This document shows, in pieces, positions 9,032 to 16,323 of a stretch of DNA of 64,000 nucleotides. Source of the DNA: Streptomyces tsukubensis. Its GTDB lineage: Bacteria > Actinomycetota > Actinomycetes > Streptomycetales > Streptomycetaceae. Positions within the stretch are counted from its first letter, which is position 1. Each line of letters starts with the position of its first letter. The translations under genes were made by a program, and so were the position numbers. The stretch covers positions 806,001 to 870,000 of the forward strand of contig NZ_CP045178.1 of assembly GCF_009296025.1 (NCBI RefSeq). The letters run 5' to 3'. A model generated the notes under the pieces. The model was given only the letters and a program-made list of their open reading frames with translations, did no database searches and was not told the DNA's origin.

Positions 9032-9076
9032 TGGCGTTACCCGGCGCCCGCGTGCCGCGTGTTGCGCGTTGCGTTC

Positions 9077-9097
9077 CGCGTGACGCGTGACGCGTGA
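9077..9097. repeat. 7-bp tandem repeat
   Basis: Three perfect CGCGTGA units stand in the spacer between two convergent genes and are flanked by degenerate copies on both sides. Confidence 0.8.
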
Positions 9098-9163
9098 CGC
9101 GCGCTTCTGACACAGGCAGCCGAGGACACATCGACCCACCTGTCGGGATCAGCCCGAGTGTGG

Positions 9164-9625
9164 TCAGTCCAGACAGAATTCGTTGCCCTCGGGGTCGGTC
9201 ATCACGATGAAGCCCCCGCCCAACGGAGGAGTCGGCTCGTGGCGGCGTACTCGCTTGGCTCCCAGCCCGACGAGCCGGTCGCACTCGGCCTCCAACGCCG
9301 CCATCCGCTCCGCTCCCCGCAGCCCAGGGGCCGCGCGCAGGTCGAGGTGGACGCGGTTCTTGGCCGTCTTGCCCTCCGGCACCCGCTGGAAGAAGACGCG
9401 GGGGCCGTGGCCTTCGGGGTCCTCGATCGCCGACCTCGCACCGCGTTCCTCCTCCGGTACACCGGCCCGTACGAGGAAGTCGTCCCACGCGGCCGGCAGA
9501 TCGGCGTCGGCGGGCAGGTCGACCCCGGGTGGGGAGGGGTACACATAGCCCAGCGCCTCGCGCCAGAACGACGACAGGGCTCTCGGATCGTGGGCGTCGA
9601 AGGTGATCTGGATGTGGCGGCTCAT
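9164..9625 (-). CDS. VOC-superfamily (glyoxalase-like) protein
   Basis: The 153-residue protein starts MSRHIQITFDAHDPRALSSFWREALGY and ends GGGFIVMTDPEGNEFCLD, the two beta-alpha-beta-beta-beta halves of the vicinal oxygen chelate fold. The conserved FW..ALGY and DPEGNEFC motifs support the glyoxalase-like branch. Substrate and metal dependence are unknown. I placed the start at the ATG at 9625 because GGAGAGA lies 6 bases upstream and the longer frame adds only non-homologous residues. The gene is convergent with the PRC-barrel gene. Confidence 0.87.
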   Translation of the reverse strand: MSRHIQITFDAHDPRALSSFWREALGYVYPSPPGVDLPADADLPAAWDDFLVRAGVPEEERGARSAIEDPEGHGPRVFFQRVPEGKTAKNRVHLDLRAAPGLRGAERMAALEAECDRLVGLGAKRVRRHEPTPPLGGGFIVMTDPEGNEFCLD

Positions 9626-9850
9626 CAGGTCTCTCCGTTCGTGGCACGTCGTGTGTGCGGGTGGCGCGGCAGGCAGGCTCCGTCCACGTCCACGGAGCCA
9701 CCCTCCCACCAGTGGCGGACAGTATCGGTCCGCATTCCCCGACCGTGTGGGCGGATGGGCGCCCTATTCGGGGTGGGCCACCTTCTCCACCAGGGTGAGC
9801 CGCACGGAAGTAGGAAGAGGAAGTAGGAAGTAAGAAGTGGGAAGCGGGTG

Positions 9851-10906
9851 TCAGGCCCTGGCCTGCGAACGCTCCGGGGCCCCGGGAAAGTCGCCTCCCC
9901 GGGCATCACGTATTTCGAGCAGGTATGCCGCGGTGAGGGCGACCGCCCGGTCTTGGTCCTCGGACAACTCCGCGAGCGCATCCGACGTGGTGCCTCCCGG
10001 GATGTCGGCGAGTGCCTGTGTCAGCCGTCGGCGTGCTGACTGTTCGACGGCGCCGTGGGCCAGGCGGTCGACGAGCCCGGCGGCGATCCGGTCCGCCGAC
10101 ACGGGGCCCGGTCCGCCCGCCAGCGTACCCAGCACATCGGCCGCCTCGACATCGTTCACCCCCGCGACCACCAGGTCGATGAGGGCCGGGACCGCGTCGG
10201 CCACTCCACGTGCTCCGAGCGCCAGAGCCGCGTATCCGCGGACCTCGATGTCGGTATCGGTGAGTGCCTCTTGGAGCAGCGCGGTCGTCCTCTCGCCGGG
10301 AAGCTCGGCGATGGACCGGACGGCACGTCCGCGTACCTCGGCCGAGGGTGAGGCGAGTCCCTCGGCGAGCAGCGCCGCCCCGGTCTCGCCCGATCGTGCC
10401 AACGCCCACCGAAGGGCCCCCGCGACATTCGGGTCCGACTCGCTCAGCGCCGCCTCGGCCAGGGCTTCCGTCGACAGTGGAGCCCCTTCGGCCACGGACA
10501 GGGCGGCGCGCTGGCGCTGTCCCGCGCTCTCCGAGCCCAACGCCCGCAGGAGTGCGACGATCTGAAGGACGTCCGCCCAGCCGTCGGGCTCCGCGGCACC
10601 GATCCGACGGAGTCGCGTGAGCAGCTCCGTCTCAGCCGCGATGCGTTCCCGCGTCTGCCGGATCAGGTCTTCGACCAGCTCCGAGGGTGCGTGCCCGGGG
10701 TCGTCGAGCGCGCGGCCCACCTCCTGGAGCGACAGCCCGAGCGACCGCAGGCTCTCGATGCGGAAGATCCGTCGGATGTCCTCGGCGGAGTACTCGCGAT
10801 AGCCGGCACCGGTACGACCCGTCGGCCTCAGCAGGCCGAGCGAGTCGTAATGCCTGAGCATGCGGGCGCTGACCCCGGAACGTCGTGCCACCTCACCGAT
10901 CAGCAC
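9851..10906 (-). CDS. MerR-family regulator fused to HEAT repeats
   Basis: The 351-residue protein has a MerR winged helix at residues 1-70 (MLIGEVARRSGVSARMLRHYDSLGLL, then GYREYSAEDI), a dimerisation helix to about residue 100, and HEAT/PBS-lyase-like helical repeats over residues about 130-330 (for example VRGRAVRSIAELPGERTTALL). The HEAT part takes the place of a small-molecule effector domain, so the input is more likely a protein partner. It lies 6 bases downstream of the HEAT gene 10913-11689 and is surely cotranscribed with it. A MerR-like dyad ahead of that gene suggests autoregulation. Confidence 0.88.
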   Translation of the reverse strand: MLIGEVARRSGVSARMLRHYDSLGLLRPTGRTGAGYREYSAEDIRRIFRIESLRSLGLSLQEVGRALDDPGHAPSELVEDLIRQTRERIAAETELLTRLRRIGAAEPDGWADVLQIVALLRALGSESAGQRQRAALSVAEGAPLSTEALAEAALSESDPNVAGALRWALARSGETGAALLAEGLASPSAEVRGRAVRSIAELPGERTTALLQEALTDTDIEVRGYAALALGARGVADAVPALIDLVVAGVNDVEAADVLGTLAGGPGPVSADRIAAGLVDRLAHGAVEQSARRRLTQALADIPGGTTSDALAELSEDQDRAVALTAAYLLEIRDARGGDFPGAPERSQARA

Positions 10907-10912
10907 TGGCTG

Positions 10913-11689
10913 TCACCCGCTCCGACCGGTACCGAGGGCCACCACGCGCTTCGCTTCCTCGATCGCGCACTCGAACGCGGTATCCGGGTCGCGGTACCAC
11001 CGGTCCGTGGCGAGCGCGTGTGCCCGCACACGCGGGTCGAGATCGCGCAACGCGGTACGCAGAGTGGGCAGCATCGCCGCTCCGAGCCCGATCAGCGCCC
11101 GGCTGAGGCTGAGCCGTGTCTCGCGCTCACCGCGCCCGAGCTGGGTCGCCAGTACCTCGGCCAACCAGGGCTCCTCGCCCTCGGGTACGAGGGCGACCCC
11201 CGCCCGCCAGGCTGCCCGCGCCACCTCGCCGTCGGTGTCGGTCAGAAGCTCACGTGTGATCGCCGGCCACGCTCGCGGTTCCGCGATCTTGGACAGGGTG
11301 TGCAGTGCCTGACTCCGTGCCCGCGCGGCCTCCGAACGGAGTCCACTGAGGAGCGCGGGGACTGTGATGGACGAGGAGTGCCTGGTGAGAGCCCATGTGA
11401 GCATCTCGCGTACCTGGAACTCGGGCTCGATCGCGCATCGTTCGATCAGCTTGCCGACAAACCGCGGGTCGGGTGACGTACCGATCGCCAGAGCCGCCCG
11501 CAGCCGCACCTGTTCGCGGCCGTCCCCCAGCGCCCTGACCGCACGAATCGTGTCCGGGTCGGGGGCCGAGTCCTGGGCCTCGATCGCGTCCGGGTTCTTG
11601 AACGCGTCCGGGGCCTTGTCCGTGTCCCTGCCCGCAGCCGCGTCCGCGCCCGCGTTCCTTCTTTGCGTGGTCATCCTTTGCGTGGTCAT
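10913..11689 (-). CDS. HEAT-repeat protein
   Basis: The 258-residue protein has a charged, disordered N-terminus (about 45 residues). Alpha-helical HEAT-like repeats follow, such as VRLRAALAIGTSPDPRFVGKLIERC and FQVREMLTWALTRHSSSITVPALL. It resembles the HEAT half of the MerR fusion encoded 6 bases downstream, so the two may bind each other or a common partner. A strong AAGGAGGTG Shine-Dalgarno supports the ATG at 11689. A second in-frame ATG, five codons later, comes from a duplicated 15-bp segment. The biochemical role is unknown. Confidence 0.85.
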   Translation of the reverse strand: MTTQRMTTQRRNAGADAAAGRDTDKAPDAFKNPDAIEAQDSAPDPDTIRAVRALGDGREQVRLRAALAIGTSPDPRFVGKLIERCAIEPEFQVREMLTWALTRHSSSITVPALLSGLRSEAARARSQALHTLSKIAEPRAWPAITRELLTDTDGEVARAAWRAGVALVPEGEEPWLAEVLATQLGRGERETRLSLSRALIGLGAAMLPTLRTALRDLDPRVRAHALATDRWYRDPDTAFECAIEEAKRVVALGTGRSG

Positions 11690-11716
11690 CGGGCCACCTC
11701 CTTGGCTGAAGTGAAA

Positions 11717-11737
11717 ACCTTGTCACCGTGGCAAGGT
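11717..11737. promoter_or_regulatory. MerR-type dyad operator upstream of the HEAT/MerR operon
   Basis: ACCTTGTCA-N3-TGGCAAGGT is a 9-3-9 dyad with one mismatched pair. It lies 28 bases upstream of the HEAT gene start, with no other gene nearby. Its length and ACCTTG ends are typical of MerR-family operators. Confidence 0.6.
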
Positions 11738-11855
11738 CCAGCGGACCGCACGGCGCTGAGTGCCTGGCCCCTCAGTCACGTGGTTACCCGATCCTCCGGT
11801 GCGCGTCTCACCGGCTTACCGGTGCACGGGCTCGCGAGAGCGTGGGCTCACCGGC

Positions 11856-12158
11856 TCACCGGTCGAGGAGGGGGAACAGTCGAGCGACCGCGGCCACGGG
11901 CACGGCGCCCGCGGGGCGCGCGGGGCGCGCGGGGCGCGCGGCGGGCCGCTGGTCCCTTGAGCGATGACCGGCCACCAGGGAGCGGATGGAGTGGGCGATT
12001 TCGGCCATCTCGGCAGGCGTGAGGTGGACCACGGCGGAGAAGGATTCATCGTGCTGCCACTCACTCGGCGCCTGGCCCCTGTGGACCAGCCAGTGCCGGT
12101 AACTGTCGTCCTCCAGCCCGCGAGCGAGCGAAGCGAACTCCCCTGACGGCAGTGGCAC
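11856..12158 (-). pseudogene. C-terminal remnant of an ArsR-like regulator (possibly a small gene)
   Basis: From a GTG at 12158, preceded by GGAGAAC, a 100-codon frame encodes about 60 normal-looking residues (FASLARGLEDDSYRHWLV, then HLTPAEMAEIAHSIRSLVAG). These resemble the effector half of DUF5937-like or helix-turn-helix ArsR regulators. The DNA-binding half is absent. The frame then runs into Ala/Arg/Pro repeats and ends shortly after. I read it as the decayed 3' part of a regulator, though a real small protein cannot be excluded. Confidence 0.4.
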
Positions 12159-12646
12159 TTCTCGTTCTCCCCGTTCTCCCCGCCCTTCTCGTTCTCTTGG
12201 TACTTCCACTTCTTCCGGTGCTTCTCCGACCGAATGTACCTGGACCGGCTCTCCCAGCGGGAACGCAAGACGGCGCTGCGCGAGATGGACGCGGCCAAGG
12301 AGGAGAGGTTCGCCCGTCGCGCCGCAGTGGCGAAGAGCTTGGGCAAAATGAGCCACCGACGGCGGAGCACACCACGACGCCGGCGCCGCGCACCGCGCAC
12401 CACGGGTAACGAACGGTGGGCCACCTGTCTCCGCGCCATGGATCGCGGACTACGGATCGCGGGCTACGGACTACGGACGGCCGGCGGGAGAGAAACTGAC
12501 GCGGCGAATGGGAAAGACGGTGTTTGGACGGCGACTGCTCGGTCACCCGCAGAGGAGCGCCGTCGGCAGGGCCGGTCCCGACGGCTGCGGACAGTGTGAA
12601 CAGTGCGGAGCACTGAAACCCCCAGCACCCCAAGGAGTGAGAGGTC
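12159..12646. other. Intergenic region with a polypyrimidine tract and a possible gene fragment
   Basis: Positions about 12157-12230 form a tract of nearly unbroken pyrimidines on the plus strand with repeated CGTTCTCC units. Positions 12234-12357 carry a plus-strand frame starting MYLDRLSQRERKTALREMDA with coding-like codon use, but it has no Shine-Dalgarno and then runs into Arg-rich sequence, so it may be another gene fragment. A 14-bp direct repeat (GGATCGCGGRCTAC) sits at 12440 and 12454. The WhiB-like promoter should lie near 12560-12640. Confidence 0.4.
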
Positions 12647-12907
12647 ATGGAGTGGATACGGCACGCGGCCTGTGTCGGAGTCGATCCGGAGTTGTTCTTC
12701 CCGATCAGCGCCGAGGACGCGGGTGACGACCAGCGGGCGCGGGCACGCCGGGTGTGCGAGGGCTGCCCAGTGCGGTCGCAGTGCCTGGCCTGGGCCTTGG
12801 AGACGGGTCAGCGCTCCGGCGTGTGGGGCGGCATGGACGAGCACGAACGGGCCGCGTTGAGCCGGCGCAGGAACCGGGCGCGGCAGTTGGCTTCCACCGG
12901 CGCCTGA
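12647..12907 (+). CDS. WhiB-like iron-sulfur transcription factor
   Basis: The 86-residue protein has the four Wbl cysteines (Cys9, then CEGCPVRSQC), which bind a redox-sensitive 4Fe-4S cluster. The GVWGG turn follows, then a basic C-terminal tail (RRRNRARQ) for DNA contact. Wbl proteins act with the principal sigma factor in actinobacterial development and stress. The short length and sequence place it among the many small paralogues, not with WhiB, WhiD or WblC with certainty. An AAGGAG Shine-Dalgarno precedes the ATG. Confidence 0.93.
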   Translation: MEWIRHAACVGVDPELFFPISAEDAGDDQRARARRVCEGCPVRSQCLAWALETGQRSGVWGGMDEHERAALSRRRNRARQLASTGA

Positions 12908-12979
12908 CTCCTGAGTCGGTACGCGCGGCGTGCGAGCCCGCCGATGGCCGCGTACGGATACCCGAGCAGCGCACCGCGC

Positions 12980-13027
12980 CGTCAGCACGTCAGCACGTCA
13001 GCACGTCAGCACGTCAGCACGTCAGCA
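12980..13027. repeat. 8-bp tandem repeat, six units
   Basis: Six perfect CGTCAGCA units overlap the 3' end of the minus-strand DUF5133 gene. The repeat supplies that gene's final codons and TGA stop. There are no spacers, so it is not CRISPR. Confidence 0.92.
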
Positions 13028-13241
13028 CCGAATCGTCGTGGACCCGGGCACCCGGGAGCCGGTAGGTGGCGGCGACGCGGGCCGCGTCGATGTCGCTGGT
13101 TCCGGTGGCGACGCAGAGCATGTAGGCCACGTCGTCGAGTTCCTGCTTGGCCTCGTCCGTGCCGCGCTGTGCGTTGAGAACGGTCAGGGCCTCGTGACGC
13201 TCGACGAGGTTGCGCAGAATGACGGGGTGGGCGAGCAGCAC
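13014..13241 (-). CDS. DUF5133-family small protein
   Basis: The product (75 residues from the GTG at 13241) begins VLLAHPVILRNLVERHEAL and contains DEAKQELDDVAYMLCVATGT, matching the Streptomyces DUF5133 family and the paralogue at 24038. The function is unknown. I chose the GTG because CTGGAGG stands 6 bases before it and it aligns with the paralogue start. An ATG at 13289 would add 16 residues but has its GGAGGA right against the start. The last codons are encoded by an 8-bp tandem repeat, so the C-terminus may vary between strains. Confidence 0.72.
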   Translation of the reverse strand: MLLAHPVILRNLVERHEALTVLNAQRGTDEAKQELDDVAYMLCVATGTSDIDAARVAATYRLPGARVHDDSVLTC

Positions 13242-13392
13242 AGCGGCCTCCAGGGTCAGGGGTGGTCGGGCCCGGTCGATCTTTGACATTCCTCCGCCTG
13301 CCCCGTCATACCCGAAAAACACATCATCACCATGGGGATGACCGCGCGTCATGGGTGGCGGGCGCCGTGTGGCATGAGCGTTTCCCTGAGAC

Positions 13393-14043
13393 TCAGGGCG
13401 TGATCAGCCGCTGGAGCCCCGGTGCGTAGAGGTCTGCCAGGTGTCCTGCCCCCGCGCGGCCGGCGGCGCCCCCGCGGTGGATGCTGAGCGCGGCGCCGAA
13501 GCCGAGCAGTTGTCCGGCCACCAGTTCCGCGCGCAGTTCGCGTTCCCTGCCCTTGAGCATCCGCGTCAGCCGCATGGTGACCTGCTCACGGAACCGCTCC
13601 CGCATGAGGGACCTCTCGTCCTGGTTGCCGAGGGCGAAGACGACACGCAGCAGCGGATCGCCCTGATCCTCCCTGCGGATACGCACCACGGTCAGTACGA
13701 GGTGTCTGCCGAGTTGTTCGAGGGGTGCAGCGAAGAGCACGTCAGCGGCGAGCGTGAAGTCCGCCACGGTGTTGAAAAGCTCTTCCTTGGTGCCGAAGTG
13801 TTTGACGATCAGTGACGGGCTGACGCCCGCGTCCGCCGCGATCCCCCGCATGGTCACCTCGGCGTACGGACGGCGGATGAAGGCCCGCCTCGCCGCGAGC
13901 AGGATGGCTCCACGGCCTCCGGCGCCCACACCCGCACCCGGTCCACCCGTCGCCGTGTCCGGAGGGCCGGATTCCAAGGCCGCCGCGGACGGTTCGTCCT
14001 CCTCCTCACCTACCGTGCCCGCCGCCTCGGCCCGAGCCGTCAT
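13393..14043 (-). CDS. TetR-family transcriptional regulator
   Basis: The 216-residue protein has a disordered 40-residue N-terminus. A TetR DNA-binding domain follows (LLAARRAFIRRPYAEVTMRGIAADAGVSPSLIVKHFGTKEELF, about residues 48-95) and then a helical ligand-binding domain. Its ATG overlaps the stop of the upstream MFS gene (ATGA at 14040-14043), so the two are translationally coupled. It probably represses the MFS-TetR operon by binding the long dyad at 15561. The ligand is probably a substrate of the exporter. Confidence 0.9.
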   Translation of the reverse strand: MTARAEAAGTVGEEEDEPSAAALESGPPDTATGGPGAGVGAGGRGAILLAARRAFIRRPYAEVTMRGIAADAGVSPSLIVKHFGTKEELFNTVADFTLAADVLFAAPLEQLGRHLVLTVVRIRREDQGDPLLRVVFALGNQDERSLMRERFREQVTMRLTRMLKGRERELRAELVAGQLLGFGAALSIHRGGAAGRAGAGHLADLYAPGLQRLITP

Positions 14044-15524
14044 GCGCCCTCCTCGGCGAGCCTCCGGCCCGCTGCGTCCTTCTTCGTGACCCCGTCCCCA
14101 CCGACCGTACCGCCCGCGTCCGCGGAACCGCCCGGCAGGAACAACGTCACGACCAGCGCGGCGAGGGCGACGCCCGCCGCGATGAGGAAGACCAGGAGAT
14201 AGGCGTGGAGGGTAGGGGCGGTGTGCCCGCCCACCCGGAAGGTGACGCCCGCGAGGACCGCTGCGACGACGGCGCTGCAGAACGCCTGGCCGACGGAGCG
14301 CATCAGGGTGTTGAGACCGTTGGCCGCGCCGGTCTCACCCGCGGGGACGGCCCGCATCACCAGCGCGGGCAGCGCGGAGTAGGCCATGGCGGTGCCGGCG
14401 GCGACCACGGTGGCGCCCGCGACGATCAGCCAGAGGCTGTGGCTGGTGAAGAACCGCACGAGGTAGCCCACGACCATGACCGCGGCGGCGATGGCCAGGC
14501 TGACCTTCGGGCCGTACCGGCCGGAGACCCGCGCGGAGACGGGAGAGAGCGCCACCATCGACAGCCCTCCTGGCAGCAGGCAGAGGCCGCTGACCACGAT
14601 GGAGGCACCCAGGCCGTATCCCGTGCTCCTGGGTTCCTGCACCATCTGCGCGGTGACGAGCGAGTTGGCGTAGAAGGCGAAGCCGATGAGGAGGGCCGCG
14701 ATGTTGGCGAGCAGCACAGCGGGGCGCGCGGAGACCCGCAGGTCGACCATGGGTGAGGGGAAGCGCAGCTCGTAGGCGCCCCAGAGCAGTCCGATGACGA
14801 CTGCCGCGAGGAACAGGCCGAGCGTCGGGGCCGAGGTCCACCCCCAGTCGGCGCCCTGGGTGACCGCGAGCAGCAGGCTCACCAGCGCGGCGGAGAGGCC
14901 GAGTGCGCCCAGCGCGTCGAACCGCCCGCGGGAGCGCAGCGGTGATTCGGGCACACAGAGCAGTACGAGGACGGCGTCGAGGACGCCGAGCCCGGCGGAC
15001 GCCCAGAACATGGTGTGCCAGTCGTAGTTCTCGATGACGAGGGCGGCGATGGGCAGCCCGACTGCCGCGCCGATGCCGAGGGTGGAGCTCATGAGGGCCA
15101 CGGAGGAGAGCACGCGGGCGGGTGGGAGTTCGTCGCGCATGATGCTGATGCCGAGGGGGACGACGGCGAGCGCCGCGCCCTGGAGCGCGCGGCCCGCGAT
15201 GAGGACCGCGATCTGGGAGCTGACGGCGCACAGCACGGAGCCCACGACCAGCACGGAGAGGGAGGCGAGGAGCACCCGGCGCTTGCCGTACATGTCGCCG
15301 ACCCTGCCCAGTACGGGGGTGAAGACGGCGCCGGTCAGCAGGGTGATCGTCACCAGCCAGCTCGCTGCCGCCGGGGTCGCCCCGGTCAGTGCGGGGATGT
15401 GTGGCAGGAGGGGCACGACGAGGGTCTGCATCACGGCGACCACGACCCCGCAGAAGGCGAGGACGGCGACGAGGAAGCGCGGGTGCCCGGGTATCGGGGC
15501 GGGTTCGGGCGTGGCTGGGCTCAT
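14040..15524 (-). CDS. DHA2-type (EmrB/QacA) MFS drug exporter
   Basis: The 494-residue protein has about fourteen predicted membrane helices. It shows the DHA2 markers LGRVGDMYGKRRVLL after helix 2 and RALQGAALAVVPLGISI in helix 4, so it is a proton-driven multidrug exporter of the inner membrane. I placed the start at the ATG at 15524 because GGAGAGA stands just before it, while the 42 extra codons upstream overlap the operator dyad. It is the first gene of a two-gene operon with TetR and lies 37 bases downstream of the dyad. Confidence 0.9.
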   Translation of the reverse strand: MSPATPEPAPIPGHPRFLVAVLAFCGVVVAVMQTLVVPLLPHIPALTGATPAAASWLVTITLLTGAVFTPVLGRVGDMYGKRRVLLASLSVLVVGSVLCAVSSQIAVLIAGRALQGAALAVVPLGISIMRDELPPARVLSSVALMSSTLGIGAAVGLPIAALVIENYDWHTMFWASAGLGVLDAVLVLLCVPESPLRSRGRFDALGALGLSAALVSLLLAVTQGADWGWTSAPTLGLFLAAVVIGLLWGAYELRFPSPMVDLRVSARPAVLLANIAALLIGFAFYANSLVTAQMVQEPRSTGYGLGASIVVSGLCLLPGGLSMVALSPVSARVSGRYGPKVSLAIAAAVMVVGYLVRFFTSHSLWLIVAGATVVAAGTAMAYSALPALVMRAVPAGETGAANGLNTLMRSVGQAFCSAVVAAVLAGVTFRVGGHTAPTLHAYLLVFLIAAGVALAALVVTLFLPGGSADAGGTVGGDGVTKKDAAGRRLAEEGA

Positions 15525-15560
15525 GTCTCTCCGTACGGCGCGGGGCGGGCGGTCCGCCCA

Positions 15561-15613
15561 CCGAGGGGTGCACAGGCGTTCACCCCCATGGTAAACAGCT
15601 GTGCACCCCTCGG
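15561..15613. promoter_or_regulatory. 53-bp dyad, likely TetR operator of the MFS-TetR operon
   Basis: Two perfect 15-bp arms (15561-15575 and 15599-15613, CCGAGGGGTGCACAG and its complement) flank an inner dyad GTTCACC-N5-GGTAAAC with one mismatch. Everything is centred on 15587, 37 bases upstream of the MFS start. Confidence 0.65.
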
Positions 15614-15665
15614 AGTACGGCGCGTACGGAGCGGGACCGGCGTACGGCACGGACGGAGCGGGCCC

Positions 15666-15719
15666 GGCGCACGGAGCGGGCCCGGCGCACGGAGCGGGAC
15701 AGGCGCACGGAGCGGGCCC
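15666..15719. repeat. 18-bp tandem repeat
   Basis: Three units of GGCGCACGGAGCGGGCCC (the middle one ends ACA) start at 15666, 15684 and 15702. A degenerate copy lies upstream near 15647. The array sits between the MarR gene and the MFS promoter. Confidence 0.88.
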
Positions 15720-15750
15720 GGCCGGCCCGGCCCGACTGTCGGGTCGGGCC

Positions 15751-15831
15751 GGTCGGTCCGGTCAGTCCGGTCAGTCCGGTCAGTCCGGTCAGTCCGGTCA
15801 GTCCGGTCGGTCCGGTCGGTCCGGCGCGTCC
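15751..15831. repeat. 9-bp tandem repeat spanning the MarR stop codon
   Basis: Nine head-to-tail units of GGTCRGTCC run from 15751 to 15831. The variable base decides the reading on the minus strand: GGTCGGTCC units encode Asp-Arg-Pro, while a GGTCAGTCC unit supplies the TGA that ends the MarR gene. Confidence 0.92.
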
Positions 15832-16286
15832 GCGAGGGCCCGCAGGACCGGGGCGAGTCCGGCCACCGCGCGGTGCTGGTCCTCGGGCAGTGCCGCGAGG
15901 CGGCGGGCGAGTACCGCCGCCTCGCCGTGGGCGACATCGCGCAGTGCCACCCTGCCGCGAGGGGTGAGCACCACCCGGCAGGCCCTGCCGTCCGAGGGGT
16001 CCGGTTCGCGGCGGACGAGTTCCGAGGTCACCAGCCCCGCGATGGCCGCGGTGGCGGTGGGCTGGGAGCACGGGACCCGCTCCGCGATCTGACCGATCCT
16101 CGCGGGGCCGTACTCGGCGAGCAGGAAGAGCGTGACGATCTGCGTCGGCTGGAGCGCCCCGGCCGGGCCGGCCCTGCGCAGCCCGCGCAGCAACCGGTGG
16201 AGCGAGACCACGAGTTCCAGCGACTCGGCGTCGCCCTCGATCGCACCCGCACCCGCACCCGTTCCGCTTTCGCGGCCCGCCGTCAT
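15798..16286 (-). CDS. MarR-family transcriptional regulator
   Basis: The 162-residue protein has the MarR winged helix at about residues 45-115 (LQPTQIVTLFLLAEYGPARIGQIAERVPCSQPTATAAIAGL, then DGRACRVVLTPRGR with the wing Arg). The Cys in VPCSQ could be a redox sensor, but this is only a possibility. The C-terminus ends in Asp-Arg-Pro units made by a 9-bp tandem repeat that also supplies the stop. Its targets are unknown. It lies between the TetR-controlled exporter operon and asnB, both on the same strand. Confidence 0.88.
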   Translation of the reverse strand: MTAGRESGTGAGAGAIEGDAESLELVVSLHRLLRGLRRAGPAGALQPTQIVTLFLLAEYGPARIGQIAERVPCSQPTATAAIAGLVTSELVRREPDPSDGRACRVVLTPRGRVALRDVAHGEAAVLARRLAALPEDQHRAVAGLAPVLRALADAPDRPDRPD

Positions 16287-16323
16287 ACCGCACTCCTCTC
16301 CTCGCGCGCCGCGCCCCTGCCGG

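Noticed and set aside
12234..12599. Plus-strand frame starting MYLDRLSQRERKTALREMDA
   Set aside because: It has a coding-like first 40 codons but no Shine-Dalgarno and then an Arg-rich run. I treat it as a possible fragment only.
12980..13027. Array of short repeats considered as a CRISPR
   Set aside because: The units are 8 bp, head-to-tail and have no spacers. No cas gene is present.
15647..15831. The 18-bp and 9-bp arrays considered as CRISPR or as replication iterons
   Set aside because: There are no spacers, no rep gene and no DnaA boxes. The 9-bp array is partly coding.
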